Positions 1 to 9,151 of a stretch of 64,000 nucleotides of DNA are shown here, piece by piece; the first letter of the stretch is position 1; the number at the start of each line of letters is the position of its first letter. Origin of the DNA: Adlercreutzia sp. ZJ473. Lineage in GTDB: Bacteria; Actinomycetota; Coriobacteriia; Coriobacteriales; Eggerthellaceae. Made by a program: the position numbers and the translations under genes. The notes beneath the pieces were generated by a model. That model worked only from the letters and a program-made list of their open reading frames with translations, did not search any database and had not been told where the DNA came from. Location of the stretch: assembly GCF_013185065.1 (NCBI RefSeq), contig NZ_JAAVTO010000007.1, positions 1 to 64,000 of the forward strand, written 5' to 3'.

Positions 1-73
1 GTGGCTTCGGCGTGTGGGCGAGGCGCGCGAACGAGCTGCGCGAGCGCCCGCGCCGCCCGAGGCCGCGGGCTCG

Positions 74-1396
74 CTAGAGGCGCGCGAACGCGCGACGGGC
101 CGCCTCGGCGGTGGCGTCGACGTCGGCGCGCGTGTGGGCGGCCGACATGAACAAGGACTCGAACTGGCTCGGGGCCAGATACACCCCGTCGCGGCGCAGG
201 TCGGCGTAGAAGCGCGCGAAACGCGCCGTGTCAGAGCGCGTCGCCGACGCGAAGTCGACGACGGGACCCTCGGTGAAGAAGAGCGAGAACATGCCGCCGA
301 CCGCGTTCACGCTCACCGGCACGCCCGCCGCGCGCGCGCCGTCCTCGAGGCTGCGCGCGAGGGCTTGCGTGAGCTCGAAGACGCGCTCGTAGACGCCCGG
401 CTCGCGCAGGAGGCCGAGCGTGGCGAGGCCCGCCGCCGTGGCGAGCGGGTTGCCCGAGAGCGTCCCCGCCTGGTAGACCGGCCCGAGCGGCGCGAGCTGC
501 TCCATGATCGCGCGCCTTCCGCCGAAGGCCGCCAGGGGAAGCCCGCCGCCGATGATCTTGCCGAGGCACGTGAGGTCGCCCTCGACGCCGAAGCGCTCCT
601 GCGCCCCGCCGCGCCCCACGCGGAAGCCCGTCATGACCTCGTCGACCACGAGCAGGCTCCCGTAGGCGTCGCAAAGCCTCCGCAGGCCCGGAAGGAACTC
701 CTCATGAGGAAGCACCACGCCCATGTTGCCTGCGACGGGCTCGACGATCACGCAGGCGATCTGCTCGCCGTAGCGCTCGAAGAGCGCGCGCGTGCCCTCG
801 AGGTCGTTGTAGCGCGCGACGAGCGTGCCTGCCGCGACGCCCTCCGCTATGCCAGCCGAGGTGGGCACGCCGAGCGTCAGCGCGCCGCTGCCCGCCTTGA
901 CGAGGAGCGCGTCGACGTGCCCGTGGTAGCAGCCCTCGAACTTCAGCACCATGTCGCGCCCCGTCACGCCGCGCGCGAGGCGCAGCGCGCTCATGGTCGC
1001 CTCGGTGCCCGAGCTCACGAAGCGGATCATCTCGAGCGCGGGCATCGCGTCTCTGATCTCGCGTGCGAGCTGCGTCTCGGCCTCGGTCGGCGCGCCGAAG
1101 CTCGTGCCGCGGCGTGCGGCCTCGCACACCGCGCGCACGACGCGCGGATGCGCGTGGCCCATGATGAGCGGGCCCCACGATCCCACGTAGTCGATGTAGC
1201 GGCCTCCGTCGACGTCCCACAGATACGCACCTTCGCCGCGCTCGATGAACAGCGGGTCAGCGCCCACGGCGCGCGCCGCGCGCACGGGCGAGTCGACGCC
1301 ACCCGGGATGACCTCGCACGCCTGCGCGAAGGCCCACGCGCTTCCGCTGGCTGGCAAGCCCGGGGCCGCGGCGCGCCCGCCGTCCGGCCGGCGCAT
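74..1396 (-). CDS. hemL: Glutamate-1-semialdehyde 2,1-aminomutase
   Basis: PLP enzyme converting glutamate-1-semialdehyde to 5-aminolevulinate, the second step of the C5 route to tetrapyrroles. The 440-residue length fits the family. The N-terminus carries [11 protein letters not shown] (about 30-40), the cofactor pocket SSGTEA (128-133), VDEVMTGFR (251-259), and the Schiff-base lysine in [13 protein letters not shown] (K280). The ATG at 1396 shares one base with the hemB stop (TGATG), so this is the last visible gene of the hem operon and is probably translationally coupled. An in-frame upstream extension exists but only runs through hemB in another frame. Nothing recognisable lies between the stop and the window edge. 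Identification is firm. Confidence 0.96.
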   Translation of the reverse strand: MRRPDGGRAAAPGLPASGSAWAFAQACEVIPGGVDSPVRAARAVGADPLFIERGEGAYLWDVDGGRYIDYVGSWGPLIMGHAHPRVVRAVCEAARRGTSFGAPTEAETQLAREIRDAMPALEMIRFVSSGTEATMSALRLARGVTGRDMVLKFEGCYHGHVDALLVKAGSGALTLGVPTSAGIAEGVAAGTLVARYNDLEGTRALFERYGEQIACVIVEPVAGNMGVVLPHEEFLPGLRRLCDAYGSLLVVDEVMTGFRVGRGGAQERFGVEGDLTCLGKIIGGGLPLAAFGGRRAIMEQLAPLGPVYQAGTLSGNPLATAAGLATLGLLREPGVYERVFELTQALARSLEDGARAAGVPVSVNAVGGMFSLFFTEGPVVDFASATRSDTARFARFYADLRRDGVYLAPSQFESLFMSAAHTRADVDATAEAARRAFARL

Positions 1397-2376
1397 CAGA
1401 GCGCCTCCTCGCGCAGCCAGCGCGCGGCGTCGAGCGCGTGGTAGGTGATGATCATGTCGGCGCCCGCGCGCTTCATGCCCACGAGCAGCTCGGTGACCAC
1501 GCGCCGCTCGTCGAGCCAGCCCGCGAGCGCGGCCGCCTTCACCATCGCGTACTCCCCGCTCACGTTGTAGGCGACGACGGGCAACTGCGAGGCGAGGCGC
1601 GCACGCCACATGATGTCGCCGAACGCCAGCGCCGGCTTGACGATGATCATGTCGGCGCCCTCGTCCACGTCGGCGCGGATCTCGCGCAGGGCCTCGTCGC
1701 CGTTGGCGGGGTCCATCTGGTAGGTCTTGCGGTCACCGTGCTGCGGCGCCGAGCCCGCCGCGTCGCGGAAGGGGCCGTAGAACCCCGAGGCGTACTTGGC
1801 GGCGTAGGACATGATGGCCACGTGCTCGAAGCCGGCGCCGTCGAGGGCCGTGCGCAGGGCGGCCACACGCCCGTCCATCATGTCGGACGGCGCGACGACG
1901 TCAGCGCCCGCGCGCGCCTGCGACACGGCGGTCCGCGCGAGGAGCTCGACGGTGGGGTCGTTCTCGACGATGCCGTCGCGCACCACGCCGCAGTGGCCGT
2001 GGTCGGTGTACTCGCACAGGCACACGTCGGCGATGACGACGAGGTGGGGGTGGCGCTCCTTGATGAGGCGGATGGCCCGCTGCACGATGCCCGCCTCGTC
2101 GTAGGCGCCGCTTCCGAGCGCGTCCTTGCGCTCGGGGATGCCGAACAGGATGACCGCGGGGATGCCGAGGTCGGTCACCTCGGCGAGGACGGGCTCGAGC
2201 CTGTCGAGCGAGTAGCGGCACACGCCGGGCATCGAGGCGACGGGCTCGCAGACGCCCTCGCCCTCGCGCACGAAGAGCGGGTAGATGAGGTCGGTCACCC
2301 GCACGTGGTTCTCGCGGACCATCGCGCGCAGGGCGGCCGAGGAGCGCAGGCGGCGGTGGCGCACGGCGAGCTTCAT
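1396..2376 (-). CDS. hemB: Delta-aminolevulinic acid dehydratase (porphobilinogen synthase)
   Basis: Condenses two 5-aminolevulinate molecules to porphobilinogen. It is 326 residues, the normal family length. Visible motifs are the cysteine-rich metal site [14 protein letters not shown], which points to the zinc-dependent class, and the two active-site lysine segments [17 protein letters not shown] and IIVKPALAF. The chosen ATG at 2376 overlaps the upstream cobA/hemD stop by four bases (ATGA), and the stop overlaps the hemL start by one base. Coupled translation within the hem operon is therefore likely. The start [11 protein letters not shown] fits the family; longer in-frame readings run back into the upstream gene. 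Identification is firm. Confidence 0.96.
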   Translation of the reverse strand: MKLAVRHRRLRSSAALRAMVRENHVRVTDLIYPLFVREGEGVCEPVASMPGVCRYSLDRLEPVLAEVTDLGIPAVILFGIPERKDALGSGAYDEAGIVQRAIRLIKERHPHLVVIADVCLCEYTDHGHCGVVRDGIVENDPTVELLARTAVSQARAGADVVAPSDMMDGRVAALRTALDGAGFEHVAIMSYAAKYASGFYGPFRDAAGSAPQHGDRKTYQMDPANGDEALREIRADVDEGADMIIVKPALAFGDIMWRARLASQLPVVAYNVSGEYAMVKAAALAGWLDERRVVTELLVGMKRAGADMIITYHALDAARWLREEAL

Positions 2377-3899
2377 GAGACGCCTCCCAGCTCGCGCTCG
2401 GCGAGGCGCGCGAGCGCGGACACGGTGGGCTCGCCCGCCTCGGCGGCGCACGCCATGTCGAGCTCGCGCACCGTCTGCGTGGTGACAGGGCCGATGGAGA
2501 GGAGCTTCACTCCCTCGAGCAGGCCGAGCTCGCCCTCGAGCGCGTCGCGCAGGTTGCGCGCCGTCGAGGAGCTCGTGAGCATGATCGCGTCGACGCGGCC
2601 CGCGCGCAGGGCGCTGACGAGCGCCTCGCGGCTGCTCTCGTCGGGCACGTTGCGGTAGACCGGCGCCTCGGCGACGATGACGCCGCGAGGCGCAAGGCCG
2701 TCCTGGATGACGGAGCGCGCGTGCTCGGCGCGCACCACCAGGACGCGCTCGCCGGGGCGCGTCATGTGCTCGAGCAGCGAGAGCAGGCCCTCGGCGCTCC
2801 CCTCTTCGGGGACGATGACGCCCTCGGCGCCGCGGGCGGCGAGCGCCTCGGCCGTGGCGGGCCCGACGGCCACGGCGCGCGCGGTGAGCGCGCTCAGGTC
2901 GCGCGCGCCCGCATGGGCGGCGAGCGCCTCGGCGAAGTACCGCACGCCGTTCACGCTGCAGAACACCACGTGATCGAAGGAGGAAAGCTCGTCGAGCGCG
3001 CATCTGACGAGCTCGGTGACGCCCGTCGGCTCGAGGCGGATCAGCGGGCGCTCCTCGACCGTCGCGCCGAGCTGCTCGAGCTGCCGCGAGAGCTTCGACG
3101 CCTGGCAGCGCGCCCGCGTGACCACCACGTGCTTGCCCGCGAGCGGGCGGGTGGCGCGCCAGGCGAGCTCGGCGTGCAGGCGCGCGACCTCGCCGACCAC
3201 GATGGTGGCAGGGCTTGCGAGCCCGCTTGCCGCGACGTCGGCGCCAAGCGCGCCGAGCGTCGAGGTGACCACGCGCTGCCCCGGCCACGTGCCGCGCTCG
3301 ACCACCGCCGCGGGCGTGGCGGCGCCCATGCCGCAGCGCATGAGGTTTTCGCAGATCAAGTTGATGTTGCGCATGCCCATGAGGAAGATGAGCGTCCCGC
3401 CGACCCGCGCCAGGCCCTCCCAGTCAACCGCCGAGGCGAGCTTGTCGGGCGCCTCGTGCCCCGTCACCACCGTGAACGTCGACGACATGCCGCGGTGCGT
3501 CACGGGGATGCCGGCGTAGGCCGGCGAGGCGACGGCCGCCGTCACGCCCGGCACCACCGCATACGGGACACTTGCCGCACGCAGCGCGAGCGCCTCCTCG
3601 CCGCCGCGCCCGAACACGAACGGATCGCCGCCCTTGAGGCGCACGACGAGCTTGCCGGCGCGCGCGTGCTCGAGCAGAAGCGCGTTGATCTCGTCCTGGG
3701 AGAGCGTGTGGCGCTCGGGCGTCTTGCCCACGTACACGCGCTCGCAGCCCGCCGGCGCCATCGCCACGAGCTCGCGCGCCACGAGGCGGTCGTACACGAG
3801 CACCTCCGCGCGCTCCACCCACTGCCTGCCCGCAAGCGTCATGAGGCCCGGATCCCCCGGACCTGCGCCGACGAGCACCACCTTGCCGCATTCCGGCAT
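2373..3899 (-). CDS. cobA-hemD: Uroporphyrinogen-III C-methyltransferase / uroporphyrinogen-III synthase fusion
   Basis: Two-domain protein of about 508 residues. The N-terminal half is a SAM-dependent uroporphyrinogen-III methyltransferase: VGAGPGDPGLMTLAG, VYDRLV, GGDPFVFGRGGEEA and PGVTAAVASPAYAGIPVTHR. The C-terminal half is uroporphyrinogen-III synthase: RPLAGKHVVVTRA, then the FCSVNGVRYF and TSSSTARN segments. Together they close the ring and divert it to precorrin-2, the branch to siroheme and cobalamin. Of two in-frame starts, ATG at 3899 is preferred because AGGAGG lies 8 bases upstream; the GTG at 3908 abuts that site. The fusion of these two activities is known in actinobacteria and firmicutes. 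It sits between hemC and hemB. Confidence 0.94.
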   Translation of the reverse strand: MPECGKVVLVGAGPGDPGLMTLAGRQWVERAEVLVYDRLVARELVAMAPAGCERVYVGKTPERHTLSQDEINALLLEHARAGKLVVRLKGGDPFVFGRGGEEALALRAASVPYAVVPGVTAAVASPAYAGIPVTHRGMSSTFTVVTGHEAPDKLASAVDWEGLARVGGTLIFLMGMRNINLICENLMRCGMGAATPAAVVERGTWPGQRVVTSTLGALGADVAASGLASPATIVVGEVARLHAELAWRATRPLAGKHVVVTRARCQASKLSRQLEQLGATVEERPLIRLEPTGVTELVRCALDELSSFDHVVFCSVNGVRYFAEALAAHAGARDLSALTARAVAVGPATAEALAARGAEGVIVPEEGSAEGLLSLLEHMTRPGERVLVVRAEHARSVIQDGLAPRGVIVAEAPVYRNVPDESSREALVSALRAGRVDAIMLTSSSTARNLRDALEGELGLLEGVKLLSIGPVTTQTVRELDMACAAEAGEPTVSALARLAERELGGVS

Positions 3900-3912
3900 G
3901 CAGCCCACCTCC

Positions 3913-4830
3913 TCACATCGCGCGCACGTCGCGCATGATCTCGTCTGCCCCGCGCCGAAGCGCCGCGCGCGCCGCCTGCGCGCCCACGTCCTCGGGGTCG
4001 GGCCCCGAGACGCTCACGCGCACGCAGCGCTCTCCGCCAAGGCCGAACACGGCCGCGTCGAGCGTGATCGCGCCGCGCGCGCAGGTCGCGTGCGCGCCGA
4101 GCGGCGTCTGGCACCCTCCCTCGAGCGCCCCGAGGAACGCGCGCTCGGCCCGCGCGGCGCGCTCGCTCGCCTCGTGGTTCACGCAGCGCAGGACCTCGAG
4201 CACCTCGGGGCGGTCCTCGGCGCACTCGACGGCGATCACGCCCTGCCCTGGCGCGGGGAGCATGGCGTCGAAGGGAAACGCCTCGGTGACGCGGTCCTGC
4301 CACCCGAGGCGCTCAACGCCTGCGGCTGCGAGCACGATGCCCGCGGCATGCCCCTCCTGCAGCTTGCGCCAGCGCGTGTTGAGGTTCCCGCGCAGCTCGA
4401 CGCAGGCGAGGTCGGGACGCAGGCGCTTGATCTGCGCCGTCCGCCGCAGGCTCGACGTGCCGACGCGCGCGCCCTCGGGAAGGCGCGCGAGCGGCGTGCC
4501 GTCACGGCTGAGGAACACGTCGTGCGCGTCGGCGCGGCTGCCGTAGGCGCCGATGCGCAGGCCGGCGGGAAGCACGGTCGGCAGGTCCTTCAAGCTGTGC
4601 ACGGCGACGTCGATCTCGCGCGCGAGGAGCGCCTGCTCGATCTCGACCGTGAAGAACCCCTTGTCCGCCACCGAGGGCAGAGGCGTCGCCAAATCGAGGT
4701 CGCCCTTGGTGTCGAGCGTGACAACCTCCACCTCAAGCTGCGGAAACGAGCGCTCGACCTGGGCCTTCACCCATTCGGCCTGCCAGAGCGCGAGCTGGCT
4801 TCTCCGCGTGCCCACCTTGAGCGTCCTCAT
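3913..4830 (-). CDS. hemC: Hydroxymethylbilane synthase (porphobilinogen deaminase)
   Basis: Polymerises four porphobilinogen units to hydroxymethylbilane on a dipyrromethane cofactor. It is 305 residues, normal length. It begins MRTLKVGTRRSQLALWQ, a signature start; LRGNLNTRWRKL contains the substrate-binding arginines; and the cofactor cysteine lies in LEGGCQTPLGAHA. The ATG overlaps the hemA stop by four bases (ATGA). The stop is 13 bases before the chosen cobA/hemD start, whose Shine-Dalgarno overlaps the hemC end. It is the second gene of the hem operon. Identification is firm. Confidence 0.96.
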   Translation of the reverse strand: MRTLKVGTRRSQLALWQAEWVKAQVERSFPQLEVEVVTLDTKGDLDLATPLPSVADKGFFTVEIEQALLAREIDVAVHSLKDLPTVLPAGLRIGAYGSRADAHDVFLSRDGTPLARLPEGARVGTSSLRRTAQIKRLRPDLACVELRGNLNTRWRKLQEGHAAGIVLAAAGVERLGWQDRVTEAFPFDAMLPAPGQGVIAVECAEDRPEVLEVLRCVNHEASERAARAERAFLGALEGGCQTPLGAHATCARGAITLDAAVFGLGGERCVRVSVSGPDPEDVGAQAARAALRRGADEIMRDVRAM

Positions 4831-6209
4831 CGCACGACCTCGCTCCCCTTACGCGCAGCCTCGCCCTCCTGGCGCGCGGCCGCGCCTTCCCCGCACGCGC
4901 CCGCCGTGCCGCCCGGCAGCACCTCGGGCGGGAAGCCGAACAGCTCCTGCAGCACGCCGGCGCACTCGCGCGCCCGCGGCGTGCCCGCGCAAGCGTTGAG
5001 CGCCTCGACGGGGCTGCGCACGATCTGGTCGACGATCGTCGTCGCCAGGACGTCCACGGCGTGCCGCTGCGAGGAGGAGAGCCCCTTGAGCTTGTCGGCA
5101 GCCGCCTCGAGGCGCTCGGCCTTGACGCCGTCGGCGTAGCGGCGCAGCGCCGCGATCACGGGCACGAGCTCGAGCGCGCTGATCCAGCGCGTGAAGTCGG
5201 CGAGCTCCTCGTCGATGAGCGCCCGCGCGCCCGCCGCCGCCTGCATGCGCTCGAACAGGCCCCGCTCGGCCGCGTCGCGCAGCTCGTTGATGTTGTGGAG
5301 CGACACGCCGGGCAGGTTGGCGACCGCCGGCTCGACGTCGCGGGGGATGGCCATGTCCACGAGGAGCAGGGGCCGCGCCGGGCGCGCGGCCATGACGCGG
5401 CGCACCATGTCCTCGGTCACGAGGCACGTCTTCGCCGAGGTGGCGGAGAACACCACGTCAGCCTTGGCCAGGCACGATTCCACCTCGTCGAGCGGATGGG
5501 CGGTGAAGCCGTGCGCGCAGGCGAGCTCGCGGGCGCGCACGAGCGACCGGTTCGCCACCATGACGACGGGAAACTCGTGCGCTGCCAGGTACTTCGCCGT
5601 GAGCTCGCTCATCTCGCCCGCGCCGAGGACGAGCGCGCGCTTGTCATGCACGTCACCGAACTCCCGCACGGCCAAGTCGACCGCGATGCGCCCCACCGAG
5701 ACCGAGAAGCTCCCGAGCAGCGTCCGGGAGCGCGCCTTCTTGCCCAGGTGCAGCGCGCGCTGGAACCACGCGTTGCACAGCTTGTCCGCCGCCTTCGCCT
5801 CGCACGACGCCTGGTAGGCGCGCGACACCTGCCCGAGTATCTCCGCCTCGCCCACGATGAGCGAGTCGAGGCCGGACACCACCTCGAACAGGTGGCGGTA
5901 GGCCGCCTCGTCGGCGTACGAGTAGAGCGCGCCGAGCAGACGCGCGCGCGCCTCTTCGCTGCCGTCGGCGCAGCGCTCGACCAGGTAGCGCCTGATGCCC
6001 TCGGCGGCGTCGAGGCCGTCAGGGCAGGTGGCGTAGATCTCGAAGCGGTTGCAGGTGCTCAAGACGACGACGCCGCCCGCGCCGCAGGCGCGCTTGACGT
6101 CGAGCGCGGTTCGCTGCACCGCGGAATGGTGCACGCTGAGCCTCTCGAGCAGGTCGATGGGCGCGCTCTTGATGTTCGCCCCGACAACCACACCGCGCGT
6201 TGACTCCAT
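4827..6209 (-). CDS. hemA: Glutamyl-tRNA reductase
   Basis: NADPH-dependent reductase that turns glutamyl-tRNA(Glu) into glutamate-1-semialdehyde, the first committed step of the C5 tetrapyrrole pathway. The catalytic cysteine is in LSTCNRFEIYA near residue 52, followed by GLDSLIVGEAEILGQV and the NADP-binding LVLGAGEMSELTAKYL. At 460 residues it is slightly longer than usual, with an Ala/Gly/Glu-rich tail after the conserved dimerisation domain. It is the first gene of the five-gene hem operon and overlaps hemC by four bases. The upstream gap to the HdrD-like gene is only 126 bases and lacks a clear terminator, so readthrough from the redox pair is possible. Confidence 0.95.
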   Translation of the reverse strand: MESTRGVVVGANIKSAPIDLLERLSVHHSAVQRTALDVKRACGAGGVVVLSTCNRFEIYATCPDGLDAAEGIRRYLVERCADGSEEARARLLGALYSYADEAAYRHLFEVVSGLDSLIVGEAEILGQVSRAYQASCEAKAADKLCNAWFQRALHLGKKARSRTLLGSFSVSVGRIAVDLAVREFGDVHDKRALVLGAGEMSELTAKYLAAHEFPVVMVANRSLVRARELACAHGFTAHPLDEVESCLAKADVVFSATSAKTCLVTEDMVRRVMAARPARPLLLVDMAIPRDVEPAVANLPGVSLHNINELRDAAERGLFERMQAAAGARALIDEELADFTRWISALELVPVIAALRRYADGVKAERLEAAADKLKGLSSSQRHAVDVLATTIVDQIVRSPVEALNACAGTPRARECAGVLQELFGFPPEVLPGGTAGACGEGAAARQEGEAARKGSEVVR

Positions 6210-6335
6210 GCCGACGCCCCTTCCTCCTCGTCATCTGACTCCCGCCTGGCCTTGCCGCCCGCGCCGCAGGCGGTGCTACGGGGGATGCTCGCGCCCACCG
6301 CGCGCCCGCGCCCTTGCGCGCCCGCGCCGCAGGCG

Positions 6336-7943
6336 CTACAGGAACTCCAGGTAGGGCTGCTCCATGCTCACCAGGGCGTTCACCATGAGCTCGACCAGCC
6401 CGGTGTAGTGCACGTTGTACTTCGCCGTGACCTTGTACGCCTTCAGGATGTCGCGGATCGTGCCCTTGCAGTTCGAGCAGGGCGCGCACACGCACTTGAG
6501 CACGCTCGGGTCGGAGAACTCGTCCCCGAAGGCGTTGATGATCTGCTCGAGCTTCTTGCGCGCGCTCACCTTGTCGCGGAAGTCGCCGAAGTTGTAGGAG
6601 TTCATGATGGCGAACCCGCTGCCGCCGCCGCAGCAGTAGTTGTCGACGCCGTGCGGCGTCATCTCGCGGAACTGCGGCGCGATCGCGCGCAGGATCTCGC
6701 GCTGGGGCTGCACGATGCCCATCTGGCGCACCATGTTGCACGGGTCGTGCAGCGTTATGGGGAAGTCGTTCTTCGACGGGTCGAACGCGAGCCTGCCCTC
6801 GCGCACGAGCTGCGCCATGAGCGGCAGGAAGCTCTCCACGGGGACCTTGTCCTCGCTCGCCGCCATGCGGTCGGCCGCCACGCCGATGGCCTTGTGCGCG
6901 TGCCCGCACTCGCCCACCACGATGCGCTTCACGCCGAGCTTCTTCGCCACCTCGAACTGCGCGAGCGCCACCTTCTTCGCCTGCACGTCGTCGTACCAGA
7001 TGCCGTAGTTCACGCCGTCGTACCCCATGAGCTCGGAGCTGAGCGTCCAGCTCACGCCCGCCTCGTCGAGCAGGATGGCGAAGGCCGCCGGGTTGTCCGG
7101 CCACGCGATGAACTCGCCGGCGTTGTGGAGGAGCAGCACGTCGGCGCCCTCCTTGTCGATGGGGAACTTCACGGCGCGGCCCGTGCGCTCCTCGATGTCC
7201 TCCTCGATGAACTCGATGGTGTCGAGCAGCGCCGGGCGCGTGAGGCCCGTCGTCGAGCCCACCTCGAGCTGCAGGACCGTGCCCTTCTTGTGCACGGGCG
7301 TCGGCGCGATGCCGAGCTCCTGCGAGAAGAGCTTGCGGATCTCCTTCGCGGCCAGGCCGTTGTCGAGCCCGAGCGGGCATGCCTGCGCGCAGCGGCGGCA
7401 CAGGTTGCAGCGGTACGCCATCTCGCCGAGGCGCGCGATGGACTCCCAGCTCACGTCCACGTCGGCGCCCACGAAACCGCCGAGCAGCTTGCCCGAGGGG
7501 GTGAAGTGCCTCTTGTACATGCGTCGCAGCACGTCCACGCGGTAGCTCGGGCGGTAGATCTCGTCGCCGTTGCTCGCCTGGAAGATGTGGCACGCCTCCG
7601 AGCAGGTGTTGCACTTCGCGCAGAACTCGGTGACGAGCTGCAGGGGCTGCAGGGCCCCCTTGTTGGCGTCCTGGAAGAGCTTCTCCAGGCCGACGAGGAA
7701 CTTCTCGACGAACTCGTCTTCCTCCTCCTGCGTCTCGGGGCGCTTGAGCGTGTCGAGCGCGATGAATCCGTCGAGCGACGCGCAATGCTCCTCCGCCCAC
7801 CCGGGCTTGAGCTCCTTGAACTTCGGCTCAAGCCCGTTTGCGTCATAGGGGGAAGGAAGGGTCATGAGATCGTCGACGGGAGAGAGGACGTCGACGTCTC
7901 GGGAGATGTCGCTTGCTTTGAGGTGCTTGGTGTTCACGGACAT
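6336..7943 (-). CDS. HdrD/DsrK-like iron-sulfur subunit with CCG domains
   Basis: Soluble iron-sulfur protein of 535 residues. The middle holds two 4Fe-4S motifs, CAKCNTCSEACHIF and CNLCRRCAQACPLGLDNG. The C-terminal half holds CCG-type domains: the second is intact (DPCNMVRQMG, YCCGGGSGFA, CAPCSNCKGTI), while the first keeps only isolated parts such as VGECGHAHK. This is the layout of heterodisulfide-reductase subunit D, DsrK, HmcF and TmcB, which pass electrons from a membrane cytochrome b to a disulfide or other soluble acceptor. It follows the cytochrome-like gene at 7947-8816 after three bases. The partner pair suggests menaquinol-linked electron transfer; the actual acceptor is unknown. 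A leading N-terminal region of about 110 residues before the first cluster looks lineage-specific. Confidence 0.85.
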   Translation of the reverse strand: MSVNTKHLKASDISRDVDVLSPVDDLMTLPSPYDANGLEPKFKELKPGWAEEHCASLDGFIALDTLKRPETQEEEDEFVEKFLVGLEKLFQDANKGALQPLQLVTEFCAKCNTCSEACHIFQASNGDEIYRPSYRVDVLRRMYKRHFTPSGKLLGGFVGADVDVSWESIARLGEMAYRCNLCRRCAQACPLGLDNGLAAKEIRKLFSQELGIAPTPVHKKGTVLQLEVGSTTGLTRPALLDTIEFIEEDIEERTGRAVKFPIDKEGADVLLLHNAGEFIAWPDNPAAFAILLDEAGVSWTLSSELMGYDGVNYGIWYDDVQAKKVALAQFEVAKKLGVKRIVVGECGHAHKAIGVAADRMAASEDKVPVESFLPLMAQLVREGRLAFDPSKNDFPITLHDPCNMVRQMGIVQPQREILRAIAPQFREMTPHGVDNYCCGGGSGFAIMNSYNFGDFRDKVSARKKLEQIINAFGDEFSDPSVLKCVCAPCSNCKGTIRDILKAYKVTAKYNVHYTGLVELMVNALVSMEQPYLEFL

Positions 7944-7946
7944 GGG

Positions 7947-8816
7947 CTACTCCTCCGATGCGCTGGGGTCGGTCTGCGTGGGGCGGGTGTGCGGGGCCGA
8001 CCACGCGGTCTGCGCGGGCGCGGCGGCCGCGGCGCGCATGTTGCGCTCGACCTTGCTCCCGGGAAGGTTGGGGTCGTTGTCCCAGAGGACCCGGTGGAAC
8101 GAGAAGAACTTCCCCGCGTAGTGCCCCATCTTGCTCACGGGGATGTAGACCATCATGACGCCGAGGAGCACGAAGTGGACCATCACCAGGGCGGGAAGCT
8201 CGACGACGCTCAACGTGAGCACCTGCGCGGCGACGTCGTAGACGTTCGCGCCGGTCGTCCACGAGGCGATGCCCGTGACGAGCACGGCGAGGATCAGCAC
8301 GAGGTTGAAGTAGTCCGCCGGCGCCATGTACACGCGGGATGCCTCGTCCGTCAGGCGGCGCACGAGCAAAAGCACGGTGCCGACGGCGGCGAACGCGAAC
8401 CCGAGCTCGCCGACGACGTTGATGACGGCGATCACGAAGTCAGCGCGCACGAACGCGCCGAGGATGAGCAGCACCGACCAGCCGAACAGGACGTAGACGC
8501 CCGCGTGGAACAGAAACGAGGCCCACCACAGGGAGCGCTGGCGCTCGAAGAGCGTCTTGATGAAGAACATCTCTTTCATGATCTCGACGACCTCGGTGGA
8601 AAGGCTCGTGGTGCGCTCCTTCGCCCACCACTCGCTCTCCTCGAAGTACGAGCCGCCGTAGCGCACCTTGTCCGCCCCTTCCTTGGGGACGGGGTACAAG
8701 TCGAAGCGGCCGTGGGTGGAGAGCCTTGAGTACTTCCAGAACTTGAGCGCGCTGAGCACGAGGAAGCCTGCGAGCGCTGCGAGGAGAAGAACCGAAACGA
8801 GCGTAGCACCATCCAT
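7947..8816 (-). CDS. HdrE/NarI-like cytochrome b membrane subunit
   Basis: Integral membrane protein of 289 residues with about five to six hydrophobic segments. The N-terminal anchor starts around residue 5 (LVSVLLLAALAGFLVLSAL), and later helices contain histidines that could ligate b hemes (FLFHAGVYVLFGW, VMVHFVLLGVMM, KMGHYAGKFFSFH). This fits the NarI/HdrE/DsrM/TmcC family that oxidises menaquinol and feeds an iron-sulfur partner. The last about 35 residues are Ala/Pro-rich and polar. It is the first gene of the pair with the HdrD-like subunit and is divergent from a LysR gene. Heme need links it to the adjacent hem operon. The family call is good; substrate is not determinable. Confidence 0.8.
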   Translation of the reverse strand: MDGATLVSVLLLAALAGFLVLSALKFWKYSRLSTHGRFDLYPVPKEGADKVRYGGSYFEESEWWAKERTTSLSTEVVEIMKEMFFIKTLFERQRSLWWASFLFHAGVYVLFGWSVLLILGAFVRADFVIAVINVVGELGFAFAAVGTVLLLVRRLTDEASRVYMAPADYFNLVLILAVLVTGIASWTTGANVYDVAAQVLTLSVVELPALVMVHFVLLGVMMVYIPVSKMGHYAGKFFSFHRVLWDNDPNLPGSKVERNMRAAAAAPAQTAWSAPHTRPTQTDPSASEE

Positions 8817-9151
8817 GTGAACCCCCTTCTCGAACTTTGGCGCAGTCGGACCGACCAGCTCGTACCAAAGTTTTGCAATCCCAACGCTAAAGCACGTTAA
8901 AGGGGTTGTAAAATGGGAATATGCAATCGAGCAATAGCTTATTTCAATCGCTCGATAAGTTATTCCCAGCTATACACTTCGCCCGCTATGAACTATTTTA
9001 ATGGCGGCACGTAAACGAGATGTAAGCGAAACGTAAGCGCAAGACGACTGAGATTCGAGCCCGGCGCGCGACACCGATGAGATCGTTTGGGCCGTTCGCG
9101 CGTTCGACCCGTCTTCCTCCCCCGCCAAGTAGCGAAGGGAAAGGGGTTATC
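8817..9151. promoter_or_regulatory. Divergent control region with nested dyad (8915-8967)
   Basis: This 335-base gap separates the redox pair (minus) from the LysR gene (plus) and is AT-richer than both. It contains a symmetric nested inverted repeat. The outer arms GGGAATA (8915-8921) and TATTCCC (8961-8967) and inner arms ATCGAGC (8926-8932) and GCTCGAT (8950-8956) are each separated by four bases. This is the geometry expected for a LysR-type regulator binding site shared by divergent promoters, which is an inference. No gene is seen in it. Confidence 0.5.

Noticed and set aside
14-1444. Long plus-strand frame opposite hemL
   Set aside because: Composition is a GC shadow; hemL is unambiguous.
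6258-6345. GC-rich duplicates CCCGCGCCGCAGGCG as a functional repeat
   Set aside because: Short, also present inside hemA; expected by chance at this GC content.
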